Source: Onchocerca volvulus
Taxonomy: Eukaryota; Nematoda; Chromadorea; Rhabditida; Onchocercidae
Length of the DNA stretch: 64,000 bases
NCBI GenBank assembly: GCA_000499405.2
Contig: HG738137.1
Coordinates: 16,541,601 to 16,605,600, forward strand
Reading direction: 5' to 3'
Below are positions 24,866 through 36,891 of the stretch, one piece after another (position 1 is the first letter of the stretch; every line of letters starts with the position of its first letter). Both the position numbers and the translations under genes were made by a program. The notes beneath the pieces are model-generated. The model had not been told where the DNA came from, did no database searches, and was given only the letters and a program-made list of their open reading frames with translations.

Positions 24866-25416
24866 CGATTAGTTTATAATTCTTATTGTTGTCAGAAACA
24901 AACAATGTCACTTTTTTTTTTTTAAATTTTTTTTCTCATTAATTAAAATAAAGCTTGACTTGCGATCCTATCTTGCGATTCATAAATCCATCGTTTCTAT
25001 GATGATTTTGTTGATGATACAAAATTTTTCAAACATTCTTTTTCAAATGATATTATAGAAAAATTGGGTAAAATTGATAAATTTAGGTGGATAAAAGTTT
25101 GAATTATTGATAAGCTTACGCTATACACTATTATTATCGTTATCATTATTTGGCTTAACATTTCATTGAAGGCTTCGTGGGATGATAAAGATATTCAGCT
25201 CTTGACATCGCTTATCATATCATCCTTTATCATCTCTTCCTTCTCTTTTCCAGAAAGCTTCATTCATATTACATTACACCATCCAAATCAACAATCCTTC
25301 CCGCTATAGCTTGCTAATGCTGCCGCAACTTACACATTTGTGCGAAACATTAAACTTTCATAGATTTTTTACCCTGTTGCGTGCAGCATGCAACTGCAAC
25401 TGCAGCTTTCAAAATT

Positions 25417-25640
25417 ATGAACACACACATACACACACACACACAGACAGACACATACACATACATACATACATAAAATAAACATATGTATATGCATATA
25501 AGCAAACACACATGCATACACATTTAAATTAAACATATGTATATGCATATAAACAAACACACATACATACACAGACACACACATACACATACATAGAAAG
25601 GACACATACGTACACAGACACAGACATACATACAGAGATA
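25417..25640. repeat. CA microsatellite with duplicated block
   Basis: ACACAC/ACATAC tracts enclose a block with AACATATGTATATGCATATA followed by a CAAACACACAT tract, present at about 25478 and 25533. The minus-strand open frame of Val, Cys and Met here is a repeat artefact. Confidence 0.85.
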
Positions 25641-26196
25641 TATATAAACAAAAATAGTTGTTTAGGAATGATTGGATAATATTGAGAATTCCATTTAATT
25701 AGAGGAATAGTGGATGCTCTGTTGCTTTAATCATCACTGCTAAGATGGGAAAATTTCGCCTGAAATTCTCTTTTTTTTGAATTTTCATTTTTAAATCTTT
25801 TTTTTTTCGTTCCTGTTTGTTTTCTCACTTTCTTGCCTTACCTCCCACTAATCCTTTGGGGATTTTCGGTGATTCCTTCGGGTCTTAACCAAAATTGTTT
25901 GTCATCCAATCTCATACTTAATCTGTTCATTCATGTTATTTACTTATTTCAATTCATTTCATTCTTATCTTTGCTTTTTACACATCAACGATAGTAGAAG
26001 GATCAATAGATCAATATGTGGTGATAAGGGAAAGATCGAACTTTTTTTAGGAATTTATGGAAGTGAAAGTTATTTCTCGATTGTGTTTATCATTAGATTA
26101 AGAAAAAAAAAAAAAAGCATCCCTTTCCTGAATGCTTATCATTTATCTCATTCTTTTTTTCGTTTCTCCAGTATTTTCCAGTAGAATCGGGCAAAA

Positions 26197-26340
26197 ATGA
26201 TCTGGAAGGGTAAGTTTACTTCATTTCTAGTATTATTTTTCGTCTTAATTTGATATCAGGTAACAAACATCTGACGATGCGTAATGAAAGACTTCTTATT
26301 TGCTGCCAATCTTTATTCTCGAGAATCGACAAAGAAAAAT
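26197..26340 (+). CDS. Probable first exons of the F-box-like gene
   Basis: ATG at 26197 starts a 13-base exon (MIWK + G) ended by G|GTAAGT. It joins after ATATCAG to an exon from 26260 reading NKHLTMRNERLLICCQSLFS then RIDKEKCNQKF. The end of this resembles the first half of an F-box helix set, and the exon at 27097 supplies the second half (LELVNRKWREI). However, the second exon meets a TAA at about 26358 before any usable GT donor, so the link is broken or an indel is present. Treat as tentative. Confidence 0.4.
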
Positions 26341-26662
26341 GCAACCAAAAATTTTAATGCTTACACCAATTGGTTTTTTTTTTTCTTTTTTTTTTTTTTT
26401 TTTCATTATTTTCTTCCGATTTTTCCAGTTCATTTCCATTTTAGGCTTACTAATTTATCAAATTAGAAAGCATTCATTTGCCTCTTAATGGCTTCGACGA
26501 TAGAGTATAGTGAGTTCAAGTTTTGGCCAATATGGATCATAAAACAAAGGCTCTTTTTTGGCGAAATGGAAAATCAATCAAAAATAAGCCAATTTTATTC
26601 CTCCTAATCATTTTCTCAATCATTTTGATTAGCTTGGTGAACTATAAGTAATCATTTAAACT

Positions 26663-26678
26663 ATGTATGTATGTGTCG

Positions 26679-26718
<40 letters not shown>

Positions 26719-26765
26719 TATGTGTATATGTATGTGTGTGTATGTGTATGTTTGTGTGTGTAGGT
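26663..26765. repeat. TG microsatellite
   Basis: A (TG)n tract with TATG interruptions. The overlapping open frame of Val, Cys and Tyr is an artefact. It lies inside the first large intron of the F-box-like gene if that gene starts at 26197. Confidence 0.9.
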
Positions 26766-27096
26766 GTCATTTGGAAGGACATATTTGCATCTGTATCTCT
26801 TCGTTTATGTCACTATTTATTGGTATAAGTATATGCATTTGTCGACATCTGGATATTTTGAAGTTTATTCCATATATGCTATGATTAGATGGCACAGAAA
26901 TATCTATGATAGCAAGCTGCTACCGTTTGGAGAATATTCTTAGAATTCAGATTCTTAGAATTAGATTCAGTTCAGAATCATTCTTCCTTGCTTCATATAC
27001 GAATTTTATCGCAATAAATACGATCATCTAGGTTTATCTATTTTAATATTCATTTCAACTTTTCTGTATGCTATTTTTTGAATGATTGAATTTTAG

Positions 27097-30000
27097 GCTT
27101 GAATTAGTGAATCGAAAGTGGCGTGAAATATCGTTGATGGCATCACAAACTGATGATCGACCTGTCTGGGTTTACATCATATTTCGAAAGAATCACTGCA
27201 GCGGACACGAGAAAATGACTGTTAATTTAAGTTTCGATGGACCTGTCTTTTGGAATCGACAAGTGGCTTATATTTATTGCTGTAGCTGTCATTTCCATGA
27301 GCATGAGGTTTTTTGATTTATTTTAAACTTCTGAAAATTGATTTCGTTTGCCCTTATAATTACTAAACAATAAATAAATAATTAATTATGAAGGAAATAG
27401 GTTCCCAAGCCTATCTTAGTTGTTATTAAATGTAGCAATTTGATTCAAATACTTAATTATTATTATTATTACATTTAATGAAGTTACATTAAAATAAATT
27501 ATGTATTTGAAGATTTTTGAAACTTACCATCGTGCTGTGCATGTTTCGCATATTACTTTAATTTTTCAATCAAATTCAAACTTTCAATAACAAAATTGGG
27601 AGTTCATTCATAATTTCAATGATTGAAAGACTGAAAATCATAGAAAATGTCTTCCGTGAGAATTCTAGATTGCGAAGATGATATTATCATGTTTAACTGA
27701 CATAAATTACTTGGAGAAATTTGAACACTATAAACTATGAAATTAATTTATATCTATATCTATATAAATAAAAATGCAAATGATTATTGTTACTTTTAAT
27801 GCAGCTTTGCAATTTTTCACCGATTGCTTAAAAATTTTGAAATAATGTTGCATTCGAATAGGCGCATGCTTGAAGGACTTTCGGACATTTAAGATTTTGA
27901 ACAAACGAACATTAACATTTTTATCTGTCTAGACTAGCTGATGCTTCGCGTAGCTGGCTCCAGCTAATCATTTAATTCTGAATTAATTCTGAATTTCTTT
28001 TTTTGTTTCTTTTTTTTCCAGTAAATGCCAATATTAGGGTTAAGATCAAACAAAAAGGAGAAATTTCGTCCTTAAAATTTGGTAATTTATTATTCTGCAA
28101 TTATCCTGATATTATTATATATTGACTTCTAGGAGCATCAAATGCAAAGCAAAAGAGAATTAATTTGGTTGTTTTTTGTTGAATAAAAAAATTTACGTCT
28201 CAGCTGACACAATTTGTGCATTGTTTTATTTCGATTCGCAAATTAATTTAGGAAAAAAATAATTTTTCTGATAAAACTTTGCCAATGCTTTCCAATTTGT
28301 CAATGTTTGTTTGTCATGCATGATGGTGTTTTTGTTCGTTAGCTCTATTTCTTAGAATGCTTACCATTTTCTTTCTCTTAGCTTCCTCATAAATATCTAT
28401 ATTCGAAAAAAAAAACATTGCTGAAATTAAGCATTGTAGAACATTGCAAAAAAAAAAAAAAAAAAAAGGAAATAGAAATTATTGGATGAATTTTGCTATC
28501 ATTGAATGAATATTAAAGTTTCAAAATTTCAAGCCTTGCTTTTGCACAAATTCAATTCTAACATATACAATTTCTCAACTAATTTAGTTTCTATTTGATT
28601 TTGAAACAATTTTTGCATTCCTATTTAAATTAAAAAGGAACATTGCAAGATTTGTATCTATTGATTGTATCGAATTTATTGATTCAATTTTAATAAACAC
28701 ATGAAAGAAATGGATCTGTGTTTCAGACAAAAGTTTTTTTTTAAGGATTAAGTATCAGATAAAAGTTTCTACTTTTCAGGGGCCTTTATTAGCATTGCTG
28801 AGGAAATTACAACATCGAGTGAGACGTGTATGTATTGTGGATACACCTGTTGATTATGCTTTTCTGCCAGATAGCTTCTTTTCCTACATGGCAAGAAATA
28901 TGCCTTATCTTCAAGTTAGTCTTTAACACTTTTTTCTCTCATACTTTAAAATTATTTTTTAAATATCTCCTTTGTTGAAATGGATAATTTTGCCATCTTT
29001 TTGGTAGGAAATTGGAGAAAAACTCGAAATTATTGGAATTGAAAAAATTTTAATCCATTTTAAATGCCTAATGATATTCAATCAAATTAATGCTATCTTC
29101 AAGTTTAAGAACAGTTTTCAAATAATATGGTCCTTATCCCAAGAGACTTCTATGAATCTCAAAATTCACTTATTGTTCTTGGATTTATTAAATTTATCTA
29201 CCCATAAGCATAGTTTCTAGTATGAATTTTGCTTATAACAATGGTTAATTTTATAAGCCAATAAATTTAAAAGCTATAAAAGTCAATTTAAAGGAAAAAA
29301 AAAAGAAAATATTTCTATCATATTCATGATTTATACAATGTATTCTTACTATTGCTAATCTCATTTATATAAATAAAAATGTAAATGTTCGTTGCTGCTA
29401 GCCACACAATGTTTCACGTTCTTCATTGATTAATTTGAAATTTTGATATAACATTGCACTCAAATAGGTGCATGTTTAAGAATTTTCGGAGATTTAAGAT
29501 TTTGAACAAACGAATATTCACATTTTTATTTAATACATACTAACTGGACCATTTACGCGTTGCCATGGAAACGGTTCCAACTATAGATTAGTATGACGTG
29601 TTAAAGATTGGAACTGGAAAGAGTGAACTAATCGCTTGGCCAGTCTCGAAAAAATGCTCGAAGATAATTTGTCTGCAAGAGAAAATGGATATTGATTAGG
29701 TAGTAATTGTTGTAATTGTATATTAAATTTTAATAATATCAAAAACATTATTCAAAAACATTATTCTTAGTTTGGTTTTGTTGCTAGAATATACTATGAG
29801 CATACGTACCTTTGTGAAATTAAAAAAGAAAAATAATAATAATAATAATAATAATAAAATATTATGAAGTACTTGTTTCATTTTTTTAGTTTATATATTT
29901 GCGTGAAATTGATCTCGAAAAGATCAATCGCGGGACGACAGTTGAATTAGCCAGGCATCCTCAACTCAAAAAACTTATCGTGCATAAATGCCGAAATTAT

Positions 30001-30999
30001 GAAGTAAGCCATATCATTTAAGGTTATCCAATTATATAAGATCATTCAGCTTCCCGAATTCTCAGGGAATATTTCCTGCATATTTTGATGAAAACTACAA
30101 CAACTGATTTTAGGAAAGAGATCGAAGAAAAAAAGTTCCAATTAAGCCTAGAAGTCACTGCAAAGTACATCAAGCAATTATAGATTAGATAGTTTAAATA
30201 ATTCATTATTTGAAGTAAAGAATGAAAAAAAATTACAATCAGATAAGCTATTACAGGTTTTCGAAGATTTCCATAATCTACCTCAGTTATTGGTTGTCAA
30301 AGGAGATATTGTCGGCTTGAAAGTAAGTTAAATTTTTAAATTACAATAAAGTAAGATCAATAGGTAATGGGAAAAAAAAAGAGGTATAAAATGAAGAGAA
30401 AAGCGAAATTCCCAAATCATTTAATACGATTCATCAGATGTTTCATATATCTTATTTTTCCAGATTTTTTGGATCATAGATTGATTATAACAATCATTGT
30501 TGTCATTTTAAGTTGTTAATAATGCGAACGGAGAAGATAAAATTTTTTTTTTTTTTATTCAAAAACATCAAAAAATAAAGGAACTAAATGATTTGGTAGA
30601 GTGATAAACAATTTTTGAACTATAGATGTCTCAAGATATGATAAATGATTTGAGGCCTTCAGTTTGCTACAATTTCTACACTTAATATTTTAGAAGTATT
30701 AAATGACAATAGAAAGGTGAGGGAAAAACGATGAATTAATATAGTGGGCCTATAATACCATTTCTTCCTGAATATCTCAAATCCAAAGAAATTTCAAAAA
30801 TCCACATAATACGAATTTGGTACGATAATCGACGATAACGAACTTTTTGCAGGCAATGATCGGCGATTATCCGGAACTTGATGAATTTACAATGGAAACG
30901 CAAAAATTAGACGCCAAGCCGGATGATACAGATTTATCAATTAGTTCCGAGCCAGCCGCATCATCTGAAGATATCATTACATCCTCAACTTCCTCATAA
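27097..30999 (+). CDS. F-box/LRR-like protein (C-terminal 224 residues)
   Basis: Likely a substrate adaptor of an SCF ubiquitin ligase, inferred from an F-box-type end LELVNRKWREIS followed by repeat-like hydrophobic segments. Five exons join in phase: 27097-27307, 28780-28914, 29890-30003, 30257-30322 and 30853-30999. The middle section (RNMPYLQFIYLREIDL, LARHPQLKKLIVHKCRNY, FHNLPQLLVVKG) has the spacing of leucine-rich repeats. The tail is acidic and Ser/Thr-rich (SISSEPAASSEDIITSSTSS) before TAA. A candidate AATAAA lies at 31134-31139. The N-terminal part of the F-box would be in 26197-26340. Introns contain two Helitron-like copies and a (TAA)n tract at about 29835-29860. The gene is well supported; the F-box assignment is moderate. 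Confidence 0.75.
27759..27967. mobile_element. Non-autonomous Helitron-like element, 209 bp
   Basis: Starts TCTATATAAATAAAAATG directly after an A, and ends AGCTGG-CT-CCAGCTAA directly before a T. This fits the Helitron rule: A|TC at the 5' end, CTRR|T at the 3' end, no target duplication. The 3' end carries a perfect 6-bp stem. The interior has the family core TTGCATTCGAATAGGCGCATG and AAGATTTTGAACAAACGAA. It sits in the first intron after the 27097-27307 exon. Confidence 0.65.
29361..29580. mobile_element. Diverged Helitron-like copy
   Basis: Shares TTATATAAATAAAAATGTAA, then AAATTTTGATATAACATTGC, AATAGGTGCATGTTTAAG and AGATTTAAGATTTTGAACAA with the other copies. The 3' end (GGTTCCAACTATAG) does not keep a clear CTRR, so the copy is eroded or truncated. 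It lies in an intron of the F-box-like gene. Confidence 0.6.
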
Positions 31000-32289
31000 A
31001 ATTACTGCCATTCAAGATAATACATAAAATATTGCCGGCTAATGTGAAAAGAAAAAGATTTTTTTTTTTTTTTAAAAAAATACGAATTTTTCTGAAAAAT
31101 TTTAAAATGAAATTCACCAATCGAATTTAAGGCAATAAATTTCTCAAAAATTTTATGAATGATTTTTATCCTAAATAATGAAGGAAAGAATGACGAATGG
31201 TAAGAAAATTAAGATGAATCTATACTGGCAATATTCATCCAAACATTAGAAATAGCTGTATCAGTTAATCATATCAATGTCTATCACACTGTCCTTTTAA
31301 AAGCTTTCTCGTTATTCCTTTGTCATTCTTATCACCATTAACAGTGAAAATTTGATTAATTCTGAATTGAAAACTCGTTTCTGTTCTGAATCTGAACTTC
31401 TTTCTAAATGTCTTGGAAATGACTTCCGTCAGTTTCTGGAAGAGTACTATCTTGTTAAGTGAAGAATTTCGCATCAAATCTATGTTACACTTACGTATAT
31501 TTGTATAAGTATGACGATTATTGCTTTGAATAAATGGAATTTTTAATTTCTTTAAAAATCTAAAATCTCTTTTGTGAAAACTATCGAAAAATTACATTTG
31601 ATCTCTTTAGATTATGAATCTTTTTTTTTTTTGAAAAATTGATCCCACATTTGTATCTATTCTGGTAAAACTATAGCACTTGATAAGACTAATTATTTCT
31701 AAAAACCATATTATCTATGCTATATCTTTGTTTGAGAAATCCTCAATAAATTATCAGACTCGACTCAAGTTCATAATCTATGTTTCGAGCTTATTTGAAT
31801 CTATTGAGATCCAAGTTTACTTTTCTTTATTCAAATTATATAATAACCAGTCACAACAGTAGAGTTCATGAAATCATTGAGCAAATGACCTTATCAATGA
31901 GAGTCAAAATCACAGGAATAATTAAATTATCAACAAAAGTTTTATCAAAGAAATGATAATGTCATCAGTGAACAGATATCTTCTCGAAAGGATAACAGCA
32001 TCATCATATCCTATCGGAGGACAGGAAGTAATACTAACAGATAATATTCGGAGCAGTAATTTATTTGTTTCGTATTAATTATTTATGACCTATGACCCAT
32101 TACCACTTAATCATTTCACGAAACTTCTCCATCCCTGCACAGCAAAATTGTGTTATAAACGATCGAGCAAACGATAAAGTAACTACATTACGTACAGACA
32201 TACATATTTATATACATACACACATACACACACATACATACACATACACACATACACATACAATACGCATATAATACATAGGTAGATAT

Positions 32290-32560
32290 CCGCGGGAAGA
32301 ATGAAATAGAAAGACAGACACCTTGCGAAATGTCAGTGTCAATAAATCTTCTGCGGAGTGACGACGGAACAAGCGGTACGCAAGGCGAGCCGGATCGATC
32401 GTAGCGGGCGGATCGATCGTTGCGATGGAGTAATGCAAGTGGTAATGCTGCAGATCGGCATTGATTCCGCCGTTAGGCATGCCGTGATGGTGAAGTGCTA
32501 AATCGGTCGATTGCCGCAGTATTCCGACGACGACGACGACGACGACACGACGATGACAAA
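32290..32560. promoter_or_regulatory. GC-rich patch, possible promoter region of the MADF gene
   Basis: Unlike the surrounding AT-rich DNA, this stretch is rich in CG steps. It holds two near-identical copies of CGGATCGATCGT followed by AGCG/TGCG, and a (CGA)n tract near 32527-32548. It lies about 0.9 kb before the MADF start codon and is bordered on both sides by CA/TA microsatellites. It could also be an unrecognised exon: the minus strand is open through 32208-32480. Confidence 0.35.
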
Positions 32561-32592
32561 CAGATGTTTTCTTCTTTCTCGCATTTATTATT

Positions 32593-32665
32593 TATATATA
32601 TATATATATATATATAAAAGAATATATATATATATATATATGTGTGTGTACATGTATGTGTATGC
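32593..32665. repeat. TA/TG microsatellite
   Basis: (TA)n tract interrupted by AAAAG, followed by TGTGTGTG and CATGTATGTGTATG. Confidence 0.9.
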
Positions 32666-33398
32666 GTACATATATGTATCATAACTATTCTATCGTAGTA
32701 TCAGCAATAACTTTACCCAACAACGATTTTTTCAATTTTTTGACCTTTACTATATTATCAATTTGATTTACGAAAAGATTGAAGGTTGAAAAATATCAAA
32801 TAGCGAATATAAGATGTAAATGACGCAATATTGCTACCTAGCAATAGATAGATATGTTTACGAATGAAATATAAATGAAATAACAACTTTCGCAAATTGT
32901 GATATTTATACGGAAGTATCAAAAAAGATGATCATCCGAATTGCTGGCCGACATCTAAACGTGATTAAAGGAATTTGGCGCAAAAGTAGCAAAAAAATTT
33001 CGCAAAATCTCATTTCAAATAGTATTTGATATAGAGAATGAAAGTTTTTTATTTGCTTAGGAGGAATTTATGGTGAAATTTTATGATGAAACATATAATA
33101 TAACTTGCAAAGAAATAATTTTTTTCGATAAATTAATGTTTATTCAGCAAGTTTTCTCTCTCGGGAATGCGACATAGAGATATTTTTTCGGACAAGAAAG
33201 ATCTTCTTAACTTAACTTTCTTAATTCTTTTTTGTTTGGATACTGTTGCTTATATTTTTGCTATTTCGGAATCTCTTGTTTATTATCTTTTGCATATTCG
33301 GTCAAATAATTTATTTGATGAAATGAAAAATTAAGAAAAGCACAGATTATGAATTTTTCAGATATTCTGATGTGTTAGACAAGTGATATAGTTCAGTG

Positions 33399-35039
33399 AT
33401 GTCATCGAAGGGTGGACCAGATTCCACATTCAACGATAATTTAATCAGAGAAGTACGTCTGCATCCAATAATCTATGATTTCACCCATCCTTTGTACGGC
33501 AATGCAGCCAAAAAACAGGAAACTTGGGTTGAAATTGCTGCTAAACTTAATGAGAAAGGTTGGTTACGAATAATTCTTTTTATTTGCTAAAATTTTCATC
33601 CTTTTAATTTGCAAGAAATGCTCAGCAAAAGCAAAAAATTATTGGAATTATTGCTAACTTTAGTGGAAGCTGTAAAAACTCGCTGGCGTACGTTACGTGA
33701 CCGATATACAAAGGAACGTCGACGTGTAATGACATGCGGTGTCGGGTCATCCTTCTCCTACTATGCTGACCTCTGCTTTTTGGACAACTCCTGCACTGAG
33801 AATAGGTTTGACAAATTCCGACTCTCATTATGATTCTTTCATAGCTAAGAAATATCATATTACTCAACTATCTGGAATGTTTAAATAGATCTTCAAAATA
33901 TTCTAACATTTTACTAAGCTTTTCCGAAGTTTTTGAAGAACATTTCAAAGTATTTTTTTTTTCAAATTGTAATATTTCGTTAGATTTAAAGCGTTGATCT
34001 TAATGATTGAAATCGATAAACGATTTCTTTCACAGTGATGTAATTCTGTAAAATTTATTTTATCTTATTAAAGTAATTGAGTTAAAAAATTTTCATTAAT
34101 TCAGGATTACACTATCAAAAGCTAGCAGAAGTAGTAATCGTAACAGCAATGACAAGAACGGTAACAGTGCTGTAGCTCATTGCGATGTTACGACATCTAT
34201 GTTTGTAAAACCGGAAATTTTTGAACAATCTTGCGATACTAGTTATAGCTTCGATAACAGGTTTTTCATTTCTCTCTTTTTCCATAAACTTTGGGATAAG
34301 TTTTCTAACAGTTGGAATTAGTATTTATGAGATTTAGTTGACATTATGAGTGAGAAAATAAATATTGACAACTGAAAGGAGAAATCATTGTTGATTTGTC
34401 TGACGATTTGTTATCTAATTATTACTTTGCACTTCATGCAAGTTTCTTACGTCTCAAAAATTTGCTATTGCGGAAATCTTACGAAAATATTTTCGCAAAT
34501 TTCATTTTCGAAAAAATCTTTTTTGTGCATTTTATAGCTTCGCGATTAAGATGAAAATATTTGTTGTATAACAGCATACACTATTTTCTTTAATTTTTAG
34601 GATCGGTGATGATATGTTTATGGAACAAGAAGAAACAGTTCCTTCTTCGTCTGGACGAGAACGTTCGACGCAAAAAAGGCAGAGGATTCGAAAAGCAAGT
34701 CGTAAATCTCCAACATCACCGGTAAGCTCAGCAACAACAACAGCTGCAACAGAATTAGCAGAATTGATGGCACTCGAAAAAACACCAACAAAACGCTCTA
34801 GATTGGATCTTTCGCCGGATTCACCATCAGATACGGTTGCGCATGCATTATTGCGTAGCGTCGAAGCGTTGCAGCATTTAGCGGAACAGAAACCCATCTT
34901 TAATCGTGCAATCGGTCCTCGTGATGCCGACGAATGTTTCGCCGATTTTGTTTGTATGTCGTTAAAATCAATTGATAATGGAAGTCGAGTACATGCTCGA
35001 ATTGCCATCTTACATGCTTTGGCACAATTTCAGACGTAA
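33399..35039 (+). CDS. MADF-domain DNA-binding protein
   Basis: A probable sequence-specific transcription regulator of the Adf-1-like MADF group, acting in the nucleus. Four exons join in phase: 33399-33558, 33664-33805, 34105-34260 and 34601-35039, for 298 residues. The MADF domain occupies about 12-100: LIREVRLHPIIYDFTHPLYG, then TWVEIAAKLNEK, VKTRWRTLRDRYTKERRR and SYYADLCFLDN. The middle is low-complexity Ser/Asn. The last exon is basic (RKASRKSPTSP, PTKRSRLDLSP) and ends in a helical segment DADECFADFVCMSLKSIDNG, which resembles the BESS interaction motif that often accompanies MADF. The ATG lies two bases after GTTCAG, consistent with trans-splicing close to the start. No orthologue name can be given with confidence. 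Confidence 0.9.
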
Positions 35040-36891
35040 GGAATGATATCATAGCCATTTATTTTTGTCAGATAATTGAGTGATTTTCCGAAAATAGTGG
35101 ACAAAAAATAGGGATAAGATAAAACAGCGAAATATTTTAGAAGGTAAGAATCAAGAAAGATATTTTCGCAGTTTTTCGGAAATTCACTGAAATTAAATGT
35201 CGTAAATATCAGTCATTAAGCATTTCAAATATTTGTAGCTCGATTTTGCTGCCGAAATTGTTCATTTTCGACATTTGTTCTTTATTTCTTCGTAAAATCA
35301 TTAAGAACTAAATTCTGTCATATTTACTTCCGAAATATAATAATACTTTACTCTACATTTGTGCATGATCTTGTTAGCACATTTTGCTATTTTTAAAATA
35401 ATTTTGCTATCACTTCCGGGATTGTTTTGTTCCTTTTTTCACTATCTAAATAAAATTGATATATTATTACTGTTTCTGATAGAAGTGTCTTCCGTGTTGA
35501 TTCTAAAAAGATGCGGAAATTTGGATAAATGAAGGGTTTTTTGCAATTATTTCTAACAAATCTTACTCTAATGAACTGAACTACTTACTAATTTTGCAAT
35601 TTGACAAATAAATCTCATTCAATTTTTTATATATTCCAGTAAAGCCAATTGAGACACGGAATCAAATACATTCTGATCCGATTGATCAATGTGCAATGCA
35701 AGTTATTTTCCCTTGATAGGAATTTCTTAGTTTTTTAATCGAAGAAAATCTACTATTAACAAACTTCATTCAAAGTACTTTTGCTATACTTATAAGTCAT
35801 TACAGTAATCATTTTTGTAATGATTAAGAATATCAAATATCATACTTCTTAATCAGATCCCATTAACTAACCATTCAATTTCTTGCAAGGCATAATCTGC
35901 TCCGTATTTCGACAAAAATTGGAAGGGATGAATTTCTGAAGAAATCCGAAACAGATATCTTTGATCGCTTTCGATTAGACATTAATTATGAAGTAAAATT
36001 GTTAATTAGGAGAATGAATTTGTTAAAACATTTATTCCATTATACATTAAATCTGGATTTAACAAAAATTCACATCCATGAACTCATCAAATTTTCATTG
36101 TTATTAGCAAATAATTAATATAACTAATATAATTAACAAACAATAATTAATATAACAAACAGAAATAAAAGATACAGAATGAATGTTGTGATAATAGATA
36201 GATTATTAATATTTTATTATAAAAATTGCTATGGATTTCCCGGTACGTTAACAATGAATCGATTAGTGCCATGATTTTCTTTTTTTTTTTTTTTTTTGGA
36301 AATTATTTGAAATTCCACATTGAAATTATGGGATTTCGAATTTAAAATAAAACTTTCAAGTTTAAAATAATTGTTACATGACATATGATAATATTTATCT
36401 AGCAATATCATCAATGATTTCATATTCAAAATGATATATTTCGAACAAGTAAATTAATTGCCTGCTCGAAATATGCATACTTTGAAATGAACTTCCTAAA
36501 CTGGTAAGTTTTAATATTTTTAAAATAATATTCTAGAATATTATTTGAAAATTTTTCTGAAATCATCGTTATTTTTATGATTCCAATGTATATAAACTAT
36601 CTTCTTGATTCAAATACAATACAGTAGCACTTCTTTGTTTTCGTACTAAAAGCATTACAAAAAGCCTTCTAAGTTTCAAATTATGGAAATTTTTTTTTCG
36701 AAAATTAATTCCAGAACTTTCGAAAAATTCGGAAAGTATTCAGATTATGAAAATTTTCAAAATTCGAAAAAAAATTTTTTTTTTTTCTCGAAAACTGTCA
36801 TCAATTACAAGAAGCAGTTGCATAGATGCATATTTCAGATGCATATTTCATATAAATGCGTACATAACGATATAATCAGTAAACTTCGGAA
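35040..36891. other. Convergent intergenic region, no gene seen
   Basis: Lies between the 3' ends of the MADF gene (+) and the Hes-like gene (-). AT-rich DNA with no exon of coding quality. It should contain both 3' UTRs; no clear poly-A signal stands out within 100 bases of either stop. Confidence 0.5.

Larger units (their letters stand above)
31000..33398. other. Intergenic region with microsatellites and GC-rich patch
   Basis: Holds the 3' UTR of the F-box-like gene, a CA/TA repeat (about 32204-32270), a GC-rich patch (32290-32560) and a TA repeat (about 32593-32650). The GC-rich patch probably includes promoter or 5' untranslated sequence of the MADF gene. No exon could be joined. An open frame at 31274-31477 (-) reads plausibly but has no supporting splice partner. 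Confidence 0.5.

Noticed and set aside
25369..25605. 78-codon minus-strand frame
   Set aside because: Encoded by a CA microsatellite; Val/Cys/Met/Tyr composition only.
26663..26884. 73-codon plus-strand frame
   Set aside because: Starts in a TG microsatellite; no neighbouring exon matches it.
31274..31477. 67-codon minus-strand frame
   Set aside because: Starts at an ATG and reads smoothly, but lacks splice partners or a recognisable motif and lies in the 3' flank of the F-box-like gene.
32208..32480. 90-codon minus-strand frame beginning MPNGGINADLQHYHLHY
   Set aside because: Runs into a microsatellite, has no minus-strand gene around it, and is better explained as a CG-rich upstream region of the MADF gene.
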